Source of the DNA: Eudromia elegans
Taxonomy: Eukaryota > Chordata > Aves > Tinamiformes > Tinamidae
Length of the DNA: 64,000 bases
Assembly (NCBI GenBank): GCA_003342815.1
Contig: PTEX01000060.1
Coordinates: 1,190,244 to 1,254,243 of the forward strand
Direction of reading: 5' to 3'
Part shown: piece by piece, positions 9,851-23,873 of the stretch
How the letters are laid out: every line of letters begins with the position of its first letter
How positions within the stretch are numbered: the first letter of the stretch is position 1
Program-made: the position numbers and the translations under genes
Notes under the pieces: generated by a model
Database searches by the model: none
The model's input: the letters and a program-made list of their open reading frames with translations, nothing else
What the model was told of the DNA's origin: nothing

Positions 9851-11810
9851 CTGTTCTCTTCACTGGTTAAAGTTGATGCAAAATCCAAAGTTTTCATTTT
9901 TCATTTTTCTAAGCTAAGTATAAGTGCTTTGTTTTGGCTTGGTCCAGCAATTAGTAACCCCAAATAAAAAGTTGTTTGTAAATGAATGTGAGAAAATTCA
10001 GTCTTCAATCTGTATTAGTCCTGGGCAGAAATGCAAGGAAATTTCAGCTATAATTTAGTAATGTGGTAAAAGATAGTTATTAAAATACAATGTATGGACT
10101 ACTTTTTATTGTAGATGTTCTACATACTCCAAAATATCACCCTCAGGATTATGAGCTATGAAGAAAAGGCATAAATCTCATAGTAAACCTTGAGGATGAG
10201 GTAAACCGGCATACCTATATCAGTGTTACTGTTGTCTGCTGTTCATCACAGATCATTACTCATCATGAACAAAATTGTAGGTCCCAGTCTAACAGAGATA
10301 AACCATAGACAAACCATATTAATCTGGTGAATAGTAACATCCTGAACACTTACAACTTATTCATTTTGTGCTTAACATGACATAGTCCCTACAGCTCTAT
10401 GGTATTAGTTTGTAAGCCTCTTGCTTCTTGAAGGGGAGAGCTGTGATTTAGCATAGACCTGGTGCTCCAAGAAAAGCCCTCAACTAGTCTTAGTACTTGT
10501 GCAGCTTACTACCTCTCTGTGTACCTGGGTCTGACAAAAGCTGCTCCATTAAGAGATGGGGTCACTTCTGTTCAATCCTCCACACTTTTCTGCCCTGTCA
10601 TCACATACCTGTGTAGAAAAGGAAAGGAGCATTTAGCTTAACGGTTGCTTTCTTCTCTTGAAGGGACCTGGCAGTGTGGACAGCCCACACCGTAGACTAA
10701 TGAGACTTCTCACGCACCGTTACTCCCTGAGCAGGCATGTGGAAGGACTCACAGCTGATCCTTTAATTAATAAAGTAGAAGACCGAAGCTGACCTGCGGG
10801 TAATAAGGATTTGTCCCCGGGAAGGAAGTAGAAGGCCTGGAGTGAGATCCACCACAGTGATGGAGAGATGTTGCTATTGCTCACTAATGAGTAACAGCTA
10901 CATGTGGAAGAACTGCTGGGAACAGCACTCTCCAGCTGCTGACACACATCTGTTACGCTGAGTGACCTCTAACCTTTTCCCTGAGGATCCTGCAGCTGCC
11001 AAGAAGAAGCTAAACTCTGCTGCTCAAAAACTGGAAGGCAAGATTCATATGCACTTGTTACATTCCCAGTACTTTGCATGGAAATTGGAGACTTGGGAGA
11101 GATAAGGGAGCTCCAAAAGCTATGAACAGAAAAGAAAGACATGAAAATGAGAAAAGAAAAAGATAAATGGTAACCTCAGGCAACCAGTGCTAACCCGTGG
11201 AGCTGCACTGTTAGTGAAAAGTGAATTTCAGATTACTCTCAGCTGCAGACCTTTGAACTACAGAGATTATTCTTGTAAGGACATGACCTTGAACAAACTT
11301 AGTGCATGCTCTGAAATCATCTTGAAATCTTGAGTGTGCTCATTTTCCTAACACAGGCCTAAGTTTTCCTTTAGACCTTTGTGGGTGTGTTGAGGAGCAG
11401 GGGGCTCTGGTGAAACAAAGACCTTTATTGAAGCCACACTGTGGCCACAGACCCTGTTCTGGTCAGGACAAGTCATGCCTGGTTGGAAAGAAACACATGG
11501 CAGTGACTTTAATCAGACACAGCATAAGAAGATATTACACTGAAGCTAAATTTTGCAGCAGGGACAGAAGAAAGCTGTTCAAAGGTCCCCTTTGGCTTAA
11601 TGTCCAATGCTATGGTTCATCTTTCGCTGAAGAAAAGGCAAAGAAGTCATTTAATATTGGCACTTTTAGTTAGTTCTTGTAAGTATAGTTCCAAATGGAA
11701 AATTAAATGGTGTTTTACATTCTCTAAATCTGCCATTTTCCCATCACCTGTAGCTATTTTATGGAAAGAATTAGGCATGCAGTGGAAGATAAAGATAAAG
11801 AGGAAACTCC
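9851..11810. other. Unassigned DNA
   Basis: No gene or known repeat was recognised. The part 10540-10990 has somewhat higher G+C. A GA-rich patch lies near 11100-11165. The open frames here (10720-10947 -, 11410-11673 +) show no domain. Confidence 0.5.
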
Positions 11811-11875
11811 TATACTATATTAGATTATTAATTATATTATACTATATTACTATATTACTATATCTCCTATATTAG
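11811..11875. repeat. AT-rich low-complexity (TATACTATATTA-like)
   Basis: A 65-base run of A and T with a few C and G, built from overlapping TATATTA and CTATATTA words. Confidence 0.8.
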
Positions 11876-12274
11876 AAGATTAGTAAGCATGTATATTTAC
11901 TGTCTTCATTGTAAATGACGTGCACAGCATGGGGATTCATTCTTTTGGTGACTTTTAGTTTAATCAGTACATATACAATGACAGAATTGTCTTTGGAAGT
12001 TCTTTATGTGCTTGTACAAAATTTGCTTAAAGTACAAACGATTGAAAAGTCAGAGAATTCCACCATTTCTTTTACCATATCTTAGAGGTTTCTTTTGATT
12101 AAAAATCATTATATTGTGCAAGATGAATTAAGCTGTACTCAAAAAACTGCCGTGAAGTAAAAGAGTTTTATGGACCGGAGTTCACTTTGTGAACACAAGA
12201 GAACCTTTGCAGTGCAGGGAATGCAGTTCTTGGCTCTAAGGACTGCTTGGGTGAATCAGTATTGCTAGGCAGGC

Positions 12275-12282
12275 TGACGTCA
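12275..12282. promoter_or_regulatory. Perfect CRE palindrome TGACGTCA
   Basis: The full 8-base CREB/ATF consensus is present, and its CpG is notable in such AT-rich DNA. No promoter, first exon or CpG island is visible nearby, so it may be chance. Confidence 0.2.
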
Positions 12283-15068
12283 GACTTGGATTGCAGCAGG
12301 TTAGGAACTGCAGTTCTCATGAGATCTGTCAGTTTAAAAGAAGAAAAGGAAAAGACTAATAAAAAGTCAGCACAAATGACAGACAGAAGCTCCTACTAGA
12401 GCTTTATTGGTTTGCAGAGCAAATATAGTGTGCGTTCTTTTCCTAAGGATCTGCTGATTGTGGTTCATAGCTAAGCAGTTGGATAATGTGTGGCCCCTTG
12501 TGCAGTGGCCACCAACGTTTTCATTTCTTCCGAACACAACAGCTTTGAGTTACGTAGTATTACAGAGGAGTTTTGACCCCTCCACACTTGCCTGAAATAA
12601 TTTATTAGATTGTAAACAAAGTTATCTTACTCTCTGAGATTATTTTCTATGGCAGTTTCATTTCTCCCTTCTGTCTTCTTTTTTATTTTGTTTTTATTGA
12701 ATGCCAAAGGGTAAAATGTAAAACAGAGTGTCAATGATAGGAACTAAAAGCAAATATGCCTTTAATGTACTGGGAGAGAAGAATTAAATTGTACTTCCAC
12801 CTCTTCTGCTTAATAGCTTATACAATGTGAAATGAAACAGAGTAAGCTCTTTTATTATTTCAGCTCCTAGCAAAGTAGTTAAAGATGTTTCTCATTTTAC
12901 ATTATAAATAAGAATTTTCCCAGCTTTTCACAATGTCCTAAAATTCACTCTTGATTGAAACTTACTTGATAAGGTCATAGCTTAAGAACAATTTCAGAAA
13001 AAACATTGGGCAAAGTCTAGCTGATGAAGAATGGAGTAACGTGTTCAAACAAGCTAAATTACCTGAAAATCTGACCCCCATAATTTTATTAGTTATCAAA
13101 ATACTGATGTGTTAAAACAAAACCTGTTGTGACACAAGCAACCGACATATTTACTGGGATCTTTTGTGCTTGCTTGTACAGATCAGCAATGCGTTGTCTG
13201 TAGAAAACACACATCAAGTGAGTAAGTTCTTTTTAGGATGAGAAAGGAAGGTATACTTGAAGTATATGCAGAAGGAGGGAGAAAGAAGAGCTAGAAATGA
13301 GCAGCCATGTGAGTGTGACTGTATTAGTGACACAGAAGTGCATGCACTCTGATAAAGGCTATTTAATCTCTTTTCCCCTCCATCTAGCCATCGAGGTAAA
13401 TCCCCAGCCAAGAAATGCCCTTTCTTTCATGCTATTTTGACATTGCCTTTAAAAGAGTTCTCTGTAGCAGGATTTTCACACCTTAAAGGAAATAAATTAT
13501 CTCATTTACTTCAGAAGCCCTAAGCAGATCCTGAGATTTAGGCGTATCTTCAGGATATAATGAATTGCATATTAGGGAATTCATCTGGGAAACCAACATA
13601 TGGACTGCACTCTGTTGTGCCTTGTGCTGTACACTCAGAGAACAAAATATGATTCCTTCTCCAAGAGGCTTGTTTGTTATTCTCTGGTAGCTTGTCTTCC
13701 CAGATCTCATGCTCCTTCAGGCCCAACCATGTCTAAACACTTTTTCTTGATATCAATCATTTTTCCTAGATCTTTTTTATTTGTTTATTTATTTATTTTT
13801 GTGAATAGAATCAGCCTTGTGGGTCAAACTGATTTAAGAATCTTCAGGGTGTTCACCTCTTCCTGCAAATGTACTACCAAACTAAATTCTGGCTTTCTAG
13901 ATATGTATGTATGTATACATGTATGTCTTCGTTTGTGTAGTGGGAATCTGTTTTGTTAAAGTCTTTTTTTTTTTTTTCAGAAAGGCTAAAATGTGCTTGA
14001 GTGTGGGATGGAATCCAAATCCAGGACTAAAGAATTGCTGGAGTTCTTCCTCTGCCATCCATCCTCATCCACAGCCTTGTTAATGTCACTGTTACAGTGA
14101 TGCATGATGTGAGTAACCTATGATCTACCCGCTCCTCAGTCAGCATCTCTGTATACCAAGTGTGTACCTAACTACTGGTTTCTGGCATCCATTCTCTTTC
14201 TGTCTCAAGAAATACTTAATTCATTATACAATGTGGAACGAGTAAAAAGAAGAGAATGAGCATATATATAACCCAGAATAATCTGGTTTAAGAACTAGAT
14301 TAGGCGTGGCAGGGTCAGGTTCAGTGCCTTTCAACACAGAGGATGATAAAGCTCTGTGCTTCCTTATTTTTTGCACTCTGAATTTGTGGATTTACATGGA
14401 AATGGTAGCTTTCTTCTGTCTTGGTATTTGATTGTCTTCTAGGCTGAGGTGAGGATCATCTGCAGAATTAACACATTTTCTTTTAAAACTTTTTTTTTTT
14501 TTTTTCCCAAAAAGTCACTAGTGGGGTGCTGTGGGAAGCTATCATACTTGCGTGAGGGTTTGTGCTTTCAAAAATAACTTAGGTATCTGAATTTCATGTT
14601 CAAAAAGGTTTTAACACAGAGAAGCTGTAGGGAGATTTTCCAGGTTTATGTGACAGGTTACTGTATTCTGTCACTTTTCTTTGGAATTTTGCTGTCTCTA
14701 TATGTCAGTTAAATTGTTGTCTATCATTACTCTGATGTAACTTGTTATTATGTATAATCTAAGCCCTGGTATCTGTCAATGTACAACCCCCAGGTAAATT
14801 CAAGATGAAATGAACTTCAACTAATTTCCATTCTTTGCCACTTGGAGTGGACTGACTGCATCCAGTGCAGCTCTTGTAGCTTGAGTGACTTATAGCAACT
14901 CAAGTGAGCATCTGAGATCAAAGCTGAGAAAAAGTTGTAAAATAAACATTGTTGTTTGTTAGTCTGGTTTTCATGTCCTTAGGAATAACAAAGTCGACTT
15001 TGGGGTTTTGGTTTTGGTTATCTTGTCCTTATTTTTGCTTTTTTGTCTCATTTGTTCTTTTCTCTCTC

Positions 15069-15099
15069 TTTTTTTTTTTTTTTNTTTTTTTTTTTTTTT
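15069..15099. repeat. T tract with one undetermined base
   Basis: Fifteen T, one n at 15084, then fifteen T. The n probably marks base-calling failure in the homopolymer. Confidence 0.95.
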
Positions 15100-17372
15100 A
15101 TTTTGATTTATTTCATTTATTTTTTTCTATCTAGAATAACAAGAGGAGATATAACCATAGGGTGTGTGACAAAGACTAGAAATAGTCAATGATTCATGTC
15201 TTTTAAGGTTCAATGATTTCACTAAAGCCCCCACAAGTCTTATTTATTTTCCAAGTACATTCATATTCTGTGGATTTTAGGCACAAACCACAACTTTAAA
15301 AATCCTCCTTTCCAATAATATTCACTGATTTCTTACATGAAAATGAAGTACGCCATCCTTTAAAAAGCACAGACTGTAAAATAATTGAATTCGTTCTTGT
15401 TAAAATGGCCAGTCATTTACTGCAAAAGTGCAATTTGTGGTAGCAGAAGAAAGTAAATTATTAAATAAGATATTCATCCAACTATTCATAACGCGATTTA
15501 ATCAGTGGATTGTATGCAGACTTTAAATATGAAATGTCCAAAATCATCATAGTAAATTATTAACAGTTGATATCTTGGGGAAGGGAGAAGTATAATCTAT
15601 ACTTGCAATGTTAGGAGAAAAGGAAAGGGAAAAAGACAGATTGGATTAACTGCAGTACCATATTTTTCATTCTCTAAAACTTTCCTTTCTTCCTGCTGAG
15701 ATTAGAGGCCAGTATCCTAATAAGCTTTGAGCTTTTGACAGACCAAATAACTGTGGAATCTTCCCAGGATCATTGCAAGCTTGGCTGCCTTGAGTGTGTG
15801 TTCATACTGGCTTATTTTCTAAATCCTTAGCTCCAGCCTGCAACTGATAACCCACTTCTGAGACTTTCCTTCCCATGTAATATTTGGTGCAGGGTAACTG
15901 GCAATGGTTGATCCACAGTTAGTCTCTAAACTGCTTTCAGTTAGAGACATAGATATTCTATGCCGTGTTAATGGTATAAACTTTTCAGGTGAATTTTGCC
16001 TATAGCAATAAGTATTTTAGAAACTGAAGCAGCTAGATTCAAACTGGTATGTGTTTATGGTTGTGATAAGTAATTATTATTGGTTATCCAATGTTCCTTT
16101 TATAGCAATTGTGAAAACAGGCATTTCCAGTGAATTACTTATCTCACTGTAAAGTGCATACCTATAAACTCGACATATATGAAATAAAATCTGTGATAAT
16201 CATGCCTCTTCTTCTCCACTGACAATCAAAATGTTTTGGGTGACTGTATTCCAAAGTGTGCAGTTGCACTGTGCATGTGTAAGTTCAGCATTGATAGATA
16301 CCAGCCTTAGTTTCCAAAGATAATAATATTTTAAAAATCATGTAGAAACTCAGATACCATTATTTCAGTGATATGTATAGTGGTAAACACTAAAGCAGTT
16401 TCCTAGGAATGCCATCAAAAATGTTGCATCCACTGTGCTCCTGTTAGCAATATAAATTACTCCTCAAACTTCCTAAACTCAGGCACCCCAGAAGTTCTAG
16501 CAGCTGTGGAAGATGCATGTAGAGAGGTACACTGAACATGACCCAGAAGTGCCGAACTCTATTACAAATGGAATTTAAACACCTAAATGTCATTAGAAAT
16601 CTGGCCTGTGGGATCTGGACCACATCACATGGAGCAGAACAGTGTTCAAATGCCTTTGAGTACCTAGGTCTCCTTGTTATTGTTTTGGACAGTGATAACT
16701 GCCTCCTTCCCCTGTTTAGAGATTATTTTTGACTCTTTCATTTCATGAACACTTTCCCTAGATGAGTTTTCTGTATCACTGTCTGACCTGCAGGAACCTC
16801 CAATATTCTCTCACACTGCTTTGTTTTACTCTGATGTAGGAAAGAGCACTGTAAACAAAGTGAGGTTAAGAAAAGGGCAAACAGACTTGTGGTACAGGGC
16901 AGAGCTTTGAAATACCTCCCTTGTTGGTATAGCTGAGCTTCTAAAACCATAATGAACACTGGAGCTAAACACTGATCTGAATTTCAAGGATGCCGTCCGT
17001 ACTATGGTATCATTTGAACAATAACTCCAAACAAACAGCTGCTGCAGACTCTCAATCAGGTCCGGTTTAGTGAAGATTTTTCCAGCTCAAATCTTGTCAC
17101 CAATGAACGTTGTTTTAATTGAGTTAGGATTTCTGTACTGGCCCCAAAATTGTTTTTGATACTTATCTCCATGAGGCAAAAGCACTACGCACTGATAATT
17201 GGCTTTCCAGGATTCACGGGCTAGAGAGCTTCCAGACCTGAGCTGGAACGGAATATTCTGCAAGAAAAATGACTTCTATATTCATTCCTCCTTTCATATA
17301 GCTCCAGAGGTTCCTAGATATGTATTGCACTTTGTATATGCAGTCTTAAATAGCTCTTATGACAGCATGTCT

Positions 17373-17440
17373 TATGCTGATAAAATATCAGCATAAAGGC
17401 TGATATTTTCAGCTAAAGGCTAAAGGCTTCAGCTAAAGGC
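17373..17440. repeat. Nested inverted repeats plus direct repeats
   Basis: TATGCTGATA (17373-17382) is inverted as TATCAGCATA (17386-17395) around AAA. AAAATATCAGC (17382-17392) is inverted again as GCTGATATTTT (17399-17409). GCTGA/TCAGC arms follow at 17399-17413. TTCAGCTAAAGGC then occurs twice between 17408 and 17440, with an extra TAAAGGC between. The pattern suggests local template switching that produced mutually exclusive hairpins. No known element matches. Confidence 0.85.
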
Positions 17441-20400
17441 TCATCTTCAATACACTCTTAATCAGTGAAGAAACTTCTCAAAAAATCACATTAGTGAGGT
17501 CCTTATGAGGGCAAAACTGTTGGACCACATCCCCATTGCTAAATAAAGCTAGGCCGAGGAGTGATCTCAAGAGCTGAAATTCTGATTACCAACTAATCAT
17601 AATTTCATTGTTTAACTATAAGTTTGTTCTCTAGCACAGTTTTGACCATACAATCTAGCATCCCCTCAACCAATATCCAGGCATGGTTTGAGGGACAGCA
17701 TACATTAACAGTTATTCCCATTAGGTAACAGATTTAAGCTTAAACTGCTGCCACTCACTAATCAGGCCAGCCAACTGGAGGAGATAAGTCAGGAAACACC
17801 TGGAGTGAAGATAAATACCTATTCTGACTTGCCCTAGCTCTTCAAAACACAAATATATTCTGTCACTTAAGGTGTGACTTCATCATCAACTGCAAAGCAT
17901 ATCAAATTAACTCTACACTTGCTTTAAATATATAAAGCTACAGATAAGCAAGATTTTCTCCAATCTCATATATACATACAATTGAAGAGACATGCAGATT
18001 CTTGTGCTTTATTTCAGGTGGTGTTTCTTTTGGTGCTGTTTCCTGATCATGTTCAGTGAGGACCTTGTTTTCCATCTTTTTTTCTCTCCGTTCTCCTGAC
18101 CTATCAGTGACAGTTTTTAAGCTCCTAGGTGCAATGCAGAACTAATATTTTTTTCCATCTAGTCTGGACTTTGTGGTGTCCACTGTGGACAGTTAACCCT
18201 CACTTCACCTTCCTTCTCACTTGTCTTTGGGACTACATCATCCAATTTGTACCGTAACCATGTAGGTTAGAGGCAATTAACACATTCTTTGTTACAAGGT
18301 CAGCTTCACGCCAGCTCCCTGCTGGTGAGATGGTTTTAGGGACCTAGAACACCAGCTGCACAAGAGTGCCTCCCATTGATTTTGTAAATCACACTTGTGA
18401 TTTTTGATGAACCATAGATGCTTTTAGGAATTTCCATTTAGAAACTCTTGTCCGTGATGACATGTCAGCTGTGTTTGCAAAATTGAAGGGACAATATGCA
18501 AAAGGCTTTTGTTAAGGATTATTTTACAATAAGGAGGAAAAAGTAGTCTCCTTTCTATCTATTTGATTTACAGTGATATATTAAAAAATATTGTTAATAT
18601 TTTTAAAAAGACTATCCAGATTGAAAAATGGAGAATCTCTAGGCCTGTTTTGCTTAGCAATGTAATTTTTGAGGTTTATCAGACACTAAACCAAAAGTAA
18701 AATTTTGTTAGAATTATTTTTGTTAGCGTTCAATTCTCAAAATGTCCTCAGTAAACTACTGTAATAATATTTACTGACTTTCAATAAAGCATCGTATTTT
18801 GGTTTGTAAGATGTTATTCAAGCACTGTTACTGGTCAACCTACAGCACACGCATTTTCCAGTATCTTGGCCAAGGCCTACCAGATTTTATACATATTGTA
18901 TTGAAACATATTTTTTTCCTGTGGTTCCCTCATTTGTTCATATATACCTTGCTCTGCAAAAACATATGCTCTCTTTCTCTTTCTTGGATAAAATTTGCTG
19001 AAGGCTACTCAGGCAGTCCCAGTGGTTTATGAGATGAAATATTCATGGATGCTGCATTTACCTTTTTTCAAAATCTGGCACTTTTTATGTGTGTGCAGGA
19101 AATTCACCTGAAGCACATTTAGCAGTTTTTCAGAGTTCTAACATGTGCTACCTGTATATGTAAGCAATTTTCTAACAACATATGGCATGTGGAAGGAAGC
19201 CTTTAGAAGTACTTTGTTTTTTACTCCAGCCACTTTTAATAGCCTGTAGAGGTCTGTAGATTTATTTTTTTTTTTTTTTTAAGATCTGTAGCAGAAAAAA
19301 AAAATAATTCTACAAAATAGAAAACAATGCCAAATAGTCGTAATATGCTCTTCCCACATTTCTGCATGGAGTCTGGCATATGCCAGGCTGTAATGCTCAG
19401 GATTAAAGGCTTATATCTTTCTCACTGAGACTCTCAATTTATTTTAAAAAATTACAAGACTAATTCTATGCTTGGCTAAAAATAGAACAAATAAGAAGAG
19501 CCTCTTAGAACATTTGAGAAGAAATTAATTTGAATTTGAAATTGATTGCATTTACTAATCTCAGATGCCTTAGAATGTCTCCCTGTATAAAGAAAAGCTT
19601 TCATTTTCTTTCTAGTCTCAAGTCTGTGGATCTGATTCTCAAGTGCGTGACATCCATTTTATTCTTAGGTTGTTTCCTATAATTTTAATAACATTATAAC
19701 CATGATACTTTGAGGATACTGGTGTGATGGAGTAGAGAATTAATTCTATTTATATAAGGTAGCTTTTAGGAGTCAGAATTTACCCTTAATTCTGTTTTGC
19801 TCACATTTTGTGGTCATGTCTTCACAGTCAGATAGTGCTCTGCTTTGCGGTCACATACCAGCTCCACTCATGTTCTGAGTTGTGAGCCCTCATTAGGCAA
19901 GAGCCCTCACTATAGCTTTTTGGCTCACCTGAGCTCTGTGCTAGCACAACCACCCATCTCAGGAGCACCTGAGACCCTCTGATGCTCACTTCACCTTCTT
20001 GGAGTAGTGCTGAATGTGCCTACCCCCACCTAAAGCACCAGCATGCTCTCGATGCCCTCAGAAAACAAACTGTGGTAGAAGGTGGCTTTGCAGGATTTGC
20101 ATCACTGGAGTTGTGCTGTTAAACAATAATGGATAGTTATGCCAATAAACAGTAATAGATCTGAATGAGGAGAGCTGTTACTGAACCTGCTTGTCTCCCA
20201 TAGTCTTCACTGGGAATACAGAGCAAAGAAAAAATCAGCACCGAGTACAATGTAGAGCCCTCAGAGCCTTCAGCAGCCAGTGCCTCACTTCAAAATCTAA
20301 TTTACGGGCACCAGAGAAATCTGCTTACTTATTGATAAAAGAATATCACTGCTTTATCATTATCCAGTAGTGGATAAATTGTGGCAGAGAATAAAATAGA

Positions 20401-23400
20401 TTCACAGTAAAGCAAAACCGGTGTAACATGTTTCCATGACAGTCTATAAGTTCTGTAGATTTCCTGAATAAAAATATCATTGAAGGAGTATGGAAACATA
20501 GTGATGTCATTGAATATAGTGAAACCTTTACGTGAAAATGCTTTATTCACCAGAATCAATGTTGTGTGCAATTCTCCTAAATCAGATAAACTGGTAACAT
20601 GTTAACCTACTAAGCAGAGATGGTAATTAATTTTTCCCGAGCTTTCATGAATTCATAATCACAAGACAGAAATAATTTATTTGGCACAGAAAACAAAATG
20701 ACAAGATACCCAGAGAGATGCCTAGACAATTGCTCAGTTATTTTTACTCCCGGGAACTTAGTGCTTGATAAATGAATTAGTAGAATATTCAAAATGTCTC
20801 TGTGTGTGATCACAGAGTGGAGCTGTCTGAAATGACTTATCCTGGCATGTCTGATAGTTCCTTACAGATATAAAAATACAGCTCATTGAGTTAGGTTTCC
20901 TAACATATTGCATCAGACCAATAGCCAAAAATAGTAGTAGTAATTTAAGTGCTGGTGATTACACTGGTACAAAATAAATGTACTGTTTGAGAGGGTAACT
21001 CAATTTCACAGATTTTTAAAGCGCTATGAATAACCAACAATTGAGTGGGTTTTTTATCATTTCTTTATTTGTTTGTTTGGTTTCAATTCGTAAAAGATTA
21101 TATGTTACATTTCAAAATTTGCCCTCTGGTGCTTTCAGGCTATTTTGTGTTTTGTTGAAGGTATCAGTCCTCAAAAAAAATAAAAAGATTACCGATGAGC
21201 CATTCCATTTTTGCATTCCGCCTTCTGTCTTATTTTTGTTAAGGTACATTGGTTCTGTTAGTCAAGGTTATGCTTAAGTAGTAGTCAAGATTATCTTACG
21301 TAAGTTTAAAAAGTCTTGATACTGGCAGAAAAAAATAAAAAAAGCCAAGATACTTTTGCTTTTCACGTTTCCCTTTTTAAAAGTGAATAGTACTTCTGTA
21401 TTCCCTATGAACAAAAGTTGGTGGTTTAAACTATTTAAAAGTACATAAGATAACTTTGAGACAGGTTGCAACCTAAACCTTCACCTACTAGAAAAAGTCA
21501 TGGCTCACAAAAATTGGACAAGACAACGTTGTAACAGTAAGAAATCAGGAAAAGAAATAAGGTCTTAAATTGTCAAATCAATTCAATATTCAACTAATAC
21601 ATCTAGCAGGTTGTTCTTCAAAATTATTCTATTTCTGTTTTGTGCCCATTACTACTATTATTCAAAAGCGATTACAGGATCTTAGCTTTTATAACTCTCT
21701 GCCTACTTTTACTTGTAGTATACCCAAGTTACACCTATATATTTGCTTCTCAGCTTTGTCTTGTAGATTGCGTAGCTCTCCCCCTTCCTGTTGTTCATTC
21801 TTCAGGTAAGACACCCAGATAGATGCAGATATATTTTTAAAGAAAAACCTTATCACCTCTGAGATTTTGTTTTATGAGTCTGATCAAAAAAATAACCTCT
21901 CTCATTTTCCTCTCATTCCTTGATCATTTTAGAAGCCCTTTTCTTCTTCTTTTTCTGTTTGAGTTCATCTTTCTTGAACATGAGACATTGGGATGGTACT
22001 CAGGATTCCAGGGGAGATCTCAGTTCTGTGAAGAATTATATGAAGAGCCTCTTTTCTCTATAGGAAAAAAAACCTTGCTAATTCATTGTCATCCTATGAT
22101 CAGTTAAAACTTCTACTTTCTTCTCTTCCCTGTTTCCAACTGTTTCCAACTGAGAATCTCCCCATTGATAGTAACTTAGAGGAGCTTCCTTTTTACATTA
22201 TTTATTTTCTTCCTTTGTCTAGTCTTGAAGATCCTCTGAATCTTTCAATGTGACATTCTGAATGTCCTAAATGTTAATAATACCCCACAAAAATATGTCA
22301 CCATCACATTTCTTTAGCAGATTGCCTTCTAATTTAACTGAATACTCTTTTGCTATTTCTTTTAATATATCTTGCAAAGGTTAATATAGTCCAGGTTTTG
22401 CTTCTCTCTGCTTTTACATAATATCTAGTACCCAGCCTTTTTAGTGGATTTTTTTTTTTCCCTGTATATACTTTAGAAGTCAAAGATTTCTGAGATATCT
22501 GTACAGTGAAGAGACTATAAAAGTTTCTAACAAGAGAAAGAAAGCTTTTAAGAAGAGATCTTTAATTCCTTAATAGACAAATGAGTAAAAGATTCTAGCA
22601 AATAAGGAAGTCATGTATAGGAAGAAAAAAGTTTTCCAATTAGATGGTTGAAGTCTCCTTCCAGTTCATTGTAGCTAGTTGCATTGCTGTAACTAGTTGT
22701 ATTGCTTTTGGTCCCTTCAAATGTAAGATGCTTTTTGTAATTATTTTTCTCATCTTTACACTTGACTGAAACCAAATCACACCTTTCCAAGTCTCTACAG
22801 TGTAAACTAAGTCAGTTAATCTCAGCAAATTAATTGAACTGTTGTACAAAAGGCAAATAAAGCACTTCCTCTTTTACTAGAACTGTTGAGAAAATCTGTA
22901 CTGAATATTAACCCTATAACTGGATAGATTTGGGTACCCTGACTTGGCATGACTCTTGATTTCTTGAGGGTCTATAGATTTCTCCTGTATCTAAGCTGTT
23001 CTTGAATTTTAGTTATGCACCCCCTGCTCCCCACCTCATATCCCTTGGGTGCTGTAACGTTCAACATTTTTATTGAAGATTGTAAGAGGCGATATTAATG
23101 TACAAACCAATGAGGGAAGCATTCATACTTGAAAAACTGTTTGAGATCCATATCTGAAAGAAGGCAAAAGCAAATTATTTATTATTGACGGATTAAGGGC
23201 TTTTTTGAGAGAAAACATTTTTCTGTTGATTTTTTTTTTTTTTTAATATTGTCCTATGGCAATCTCCAATATGGTTATACAGAATCAGAATAAAATGAGA
23301 ATTACAAAAAGATCAAATCTAGTGTAAATCAAACTGTGAATGTTTTGATGTCGCAGATTCATGATAAAGATTTATTCTGTTCTAGCTCCATTTGAATTCA

Positions 23401-23836
23401 TCATTGTGTTGAGCTTAGAAATATTGTATCATCTGGAAAAGTCACTGGAAATTGATAGATTCTCAGCTGCGACCTTGGTACTTACTTTTGTGAAACTTTA
23501 ATTCCGTAAGACATTGACTGATCAGTGGCATAGATCTTAATATAATTCCTCAGTCTTCACTTTGAGACAGAAAAGACAATTATAAATTGTTGTGCTGTTT
23601 GTAGATCAGTGGAAGCTTGGAACATGTGGCAAGCTTACACCAGCTGTGACAGAGGAACTAAATTTCTTGCAACAGTTATGATGGTGTTAAATGTGAGGTG
23701 AATACTTGTCATCAAACATTTGCTTGATATAGCATTTAAATAGAGATGAACTAGAAATGGAGGATCCTGCTCTGACAGCTAATTTCTGTCCCTTTCTCAT
23801 TTATGAGATACAGACAGACTTGTGCATTTCCTCTGT

Positions 23837-23840
<4 letters not shown>
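17441..23840. other. Unassigned AT-rich DNA
   Basis: About 6.4 kb with no gene or known transposon recognised. Simple repeats are T16 at 19265-19280, T15 at 23230-23244 and a short tandem pair of TGTTTCCAAC near 22132-22152. The part 19860-20060 has higher G+C. The open frames here (for example 18799-19032, 21026-21277, 21570-21809) are hydrophobic or Ser/Leu-rich chance frames. Confidence 0.5.

Positions 23841-23869
<29 letters not shown>
23841..23869. repeat. Poly(A), 29 bases
   Basis: An uninterrupted A29. No recognised retroposed sequence lies immediately upstream on the + strand or downstream on the - strand, so it is best read as a simple homopolymer. Confidence 0.95.

Positions 23870-23873
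<4 letters not shown>

Larger units (their letters stand above)
11876..17372. other. Unassigned AT-rich DNA with T tracts
   Basis: No gene was recognised over about 5.5 kb. Simple repeats are a TTTA-rich run at 13771-13800, a TATG run at 13901-13926, T14 at 13964-13977, T16 at 14490-14505, and a T tract at 15069-15099 broken by one undetermined base at 15084. The Phe-rich frame at 14949-15134 is made by the last tract. A perfect CRE word lies at 12275-12282. The part 15400-15570 is AT-rich but not repetitive and could be conserved non-coding DNA. Confidence 0.5.

Noticed and set aside
14949-15134. Phe/Leu-rich membrane-like frame
   Set aside because: Encoded by a T tract containing an undetermined base.
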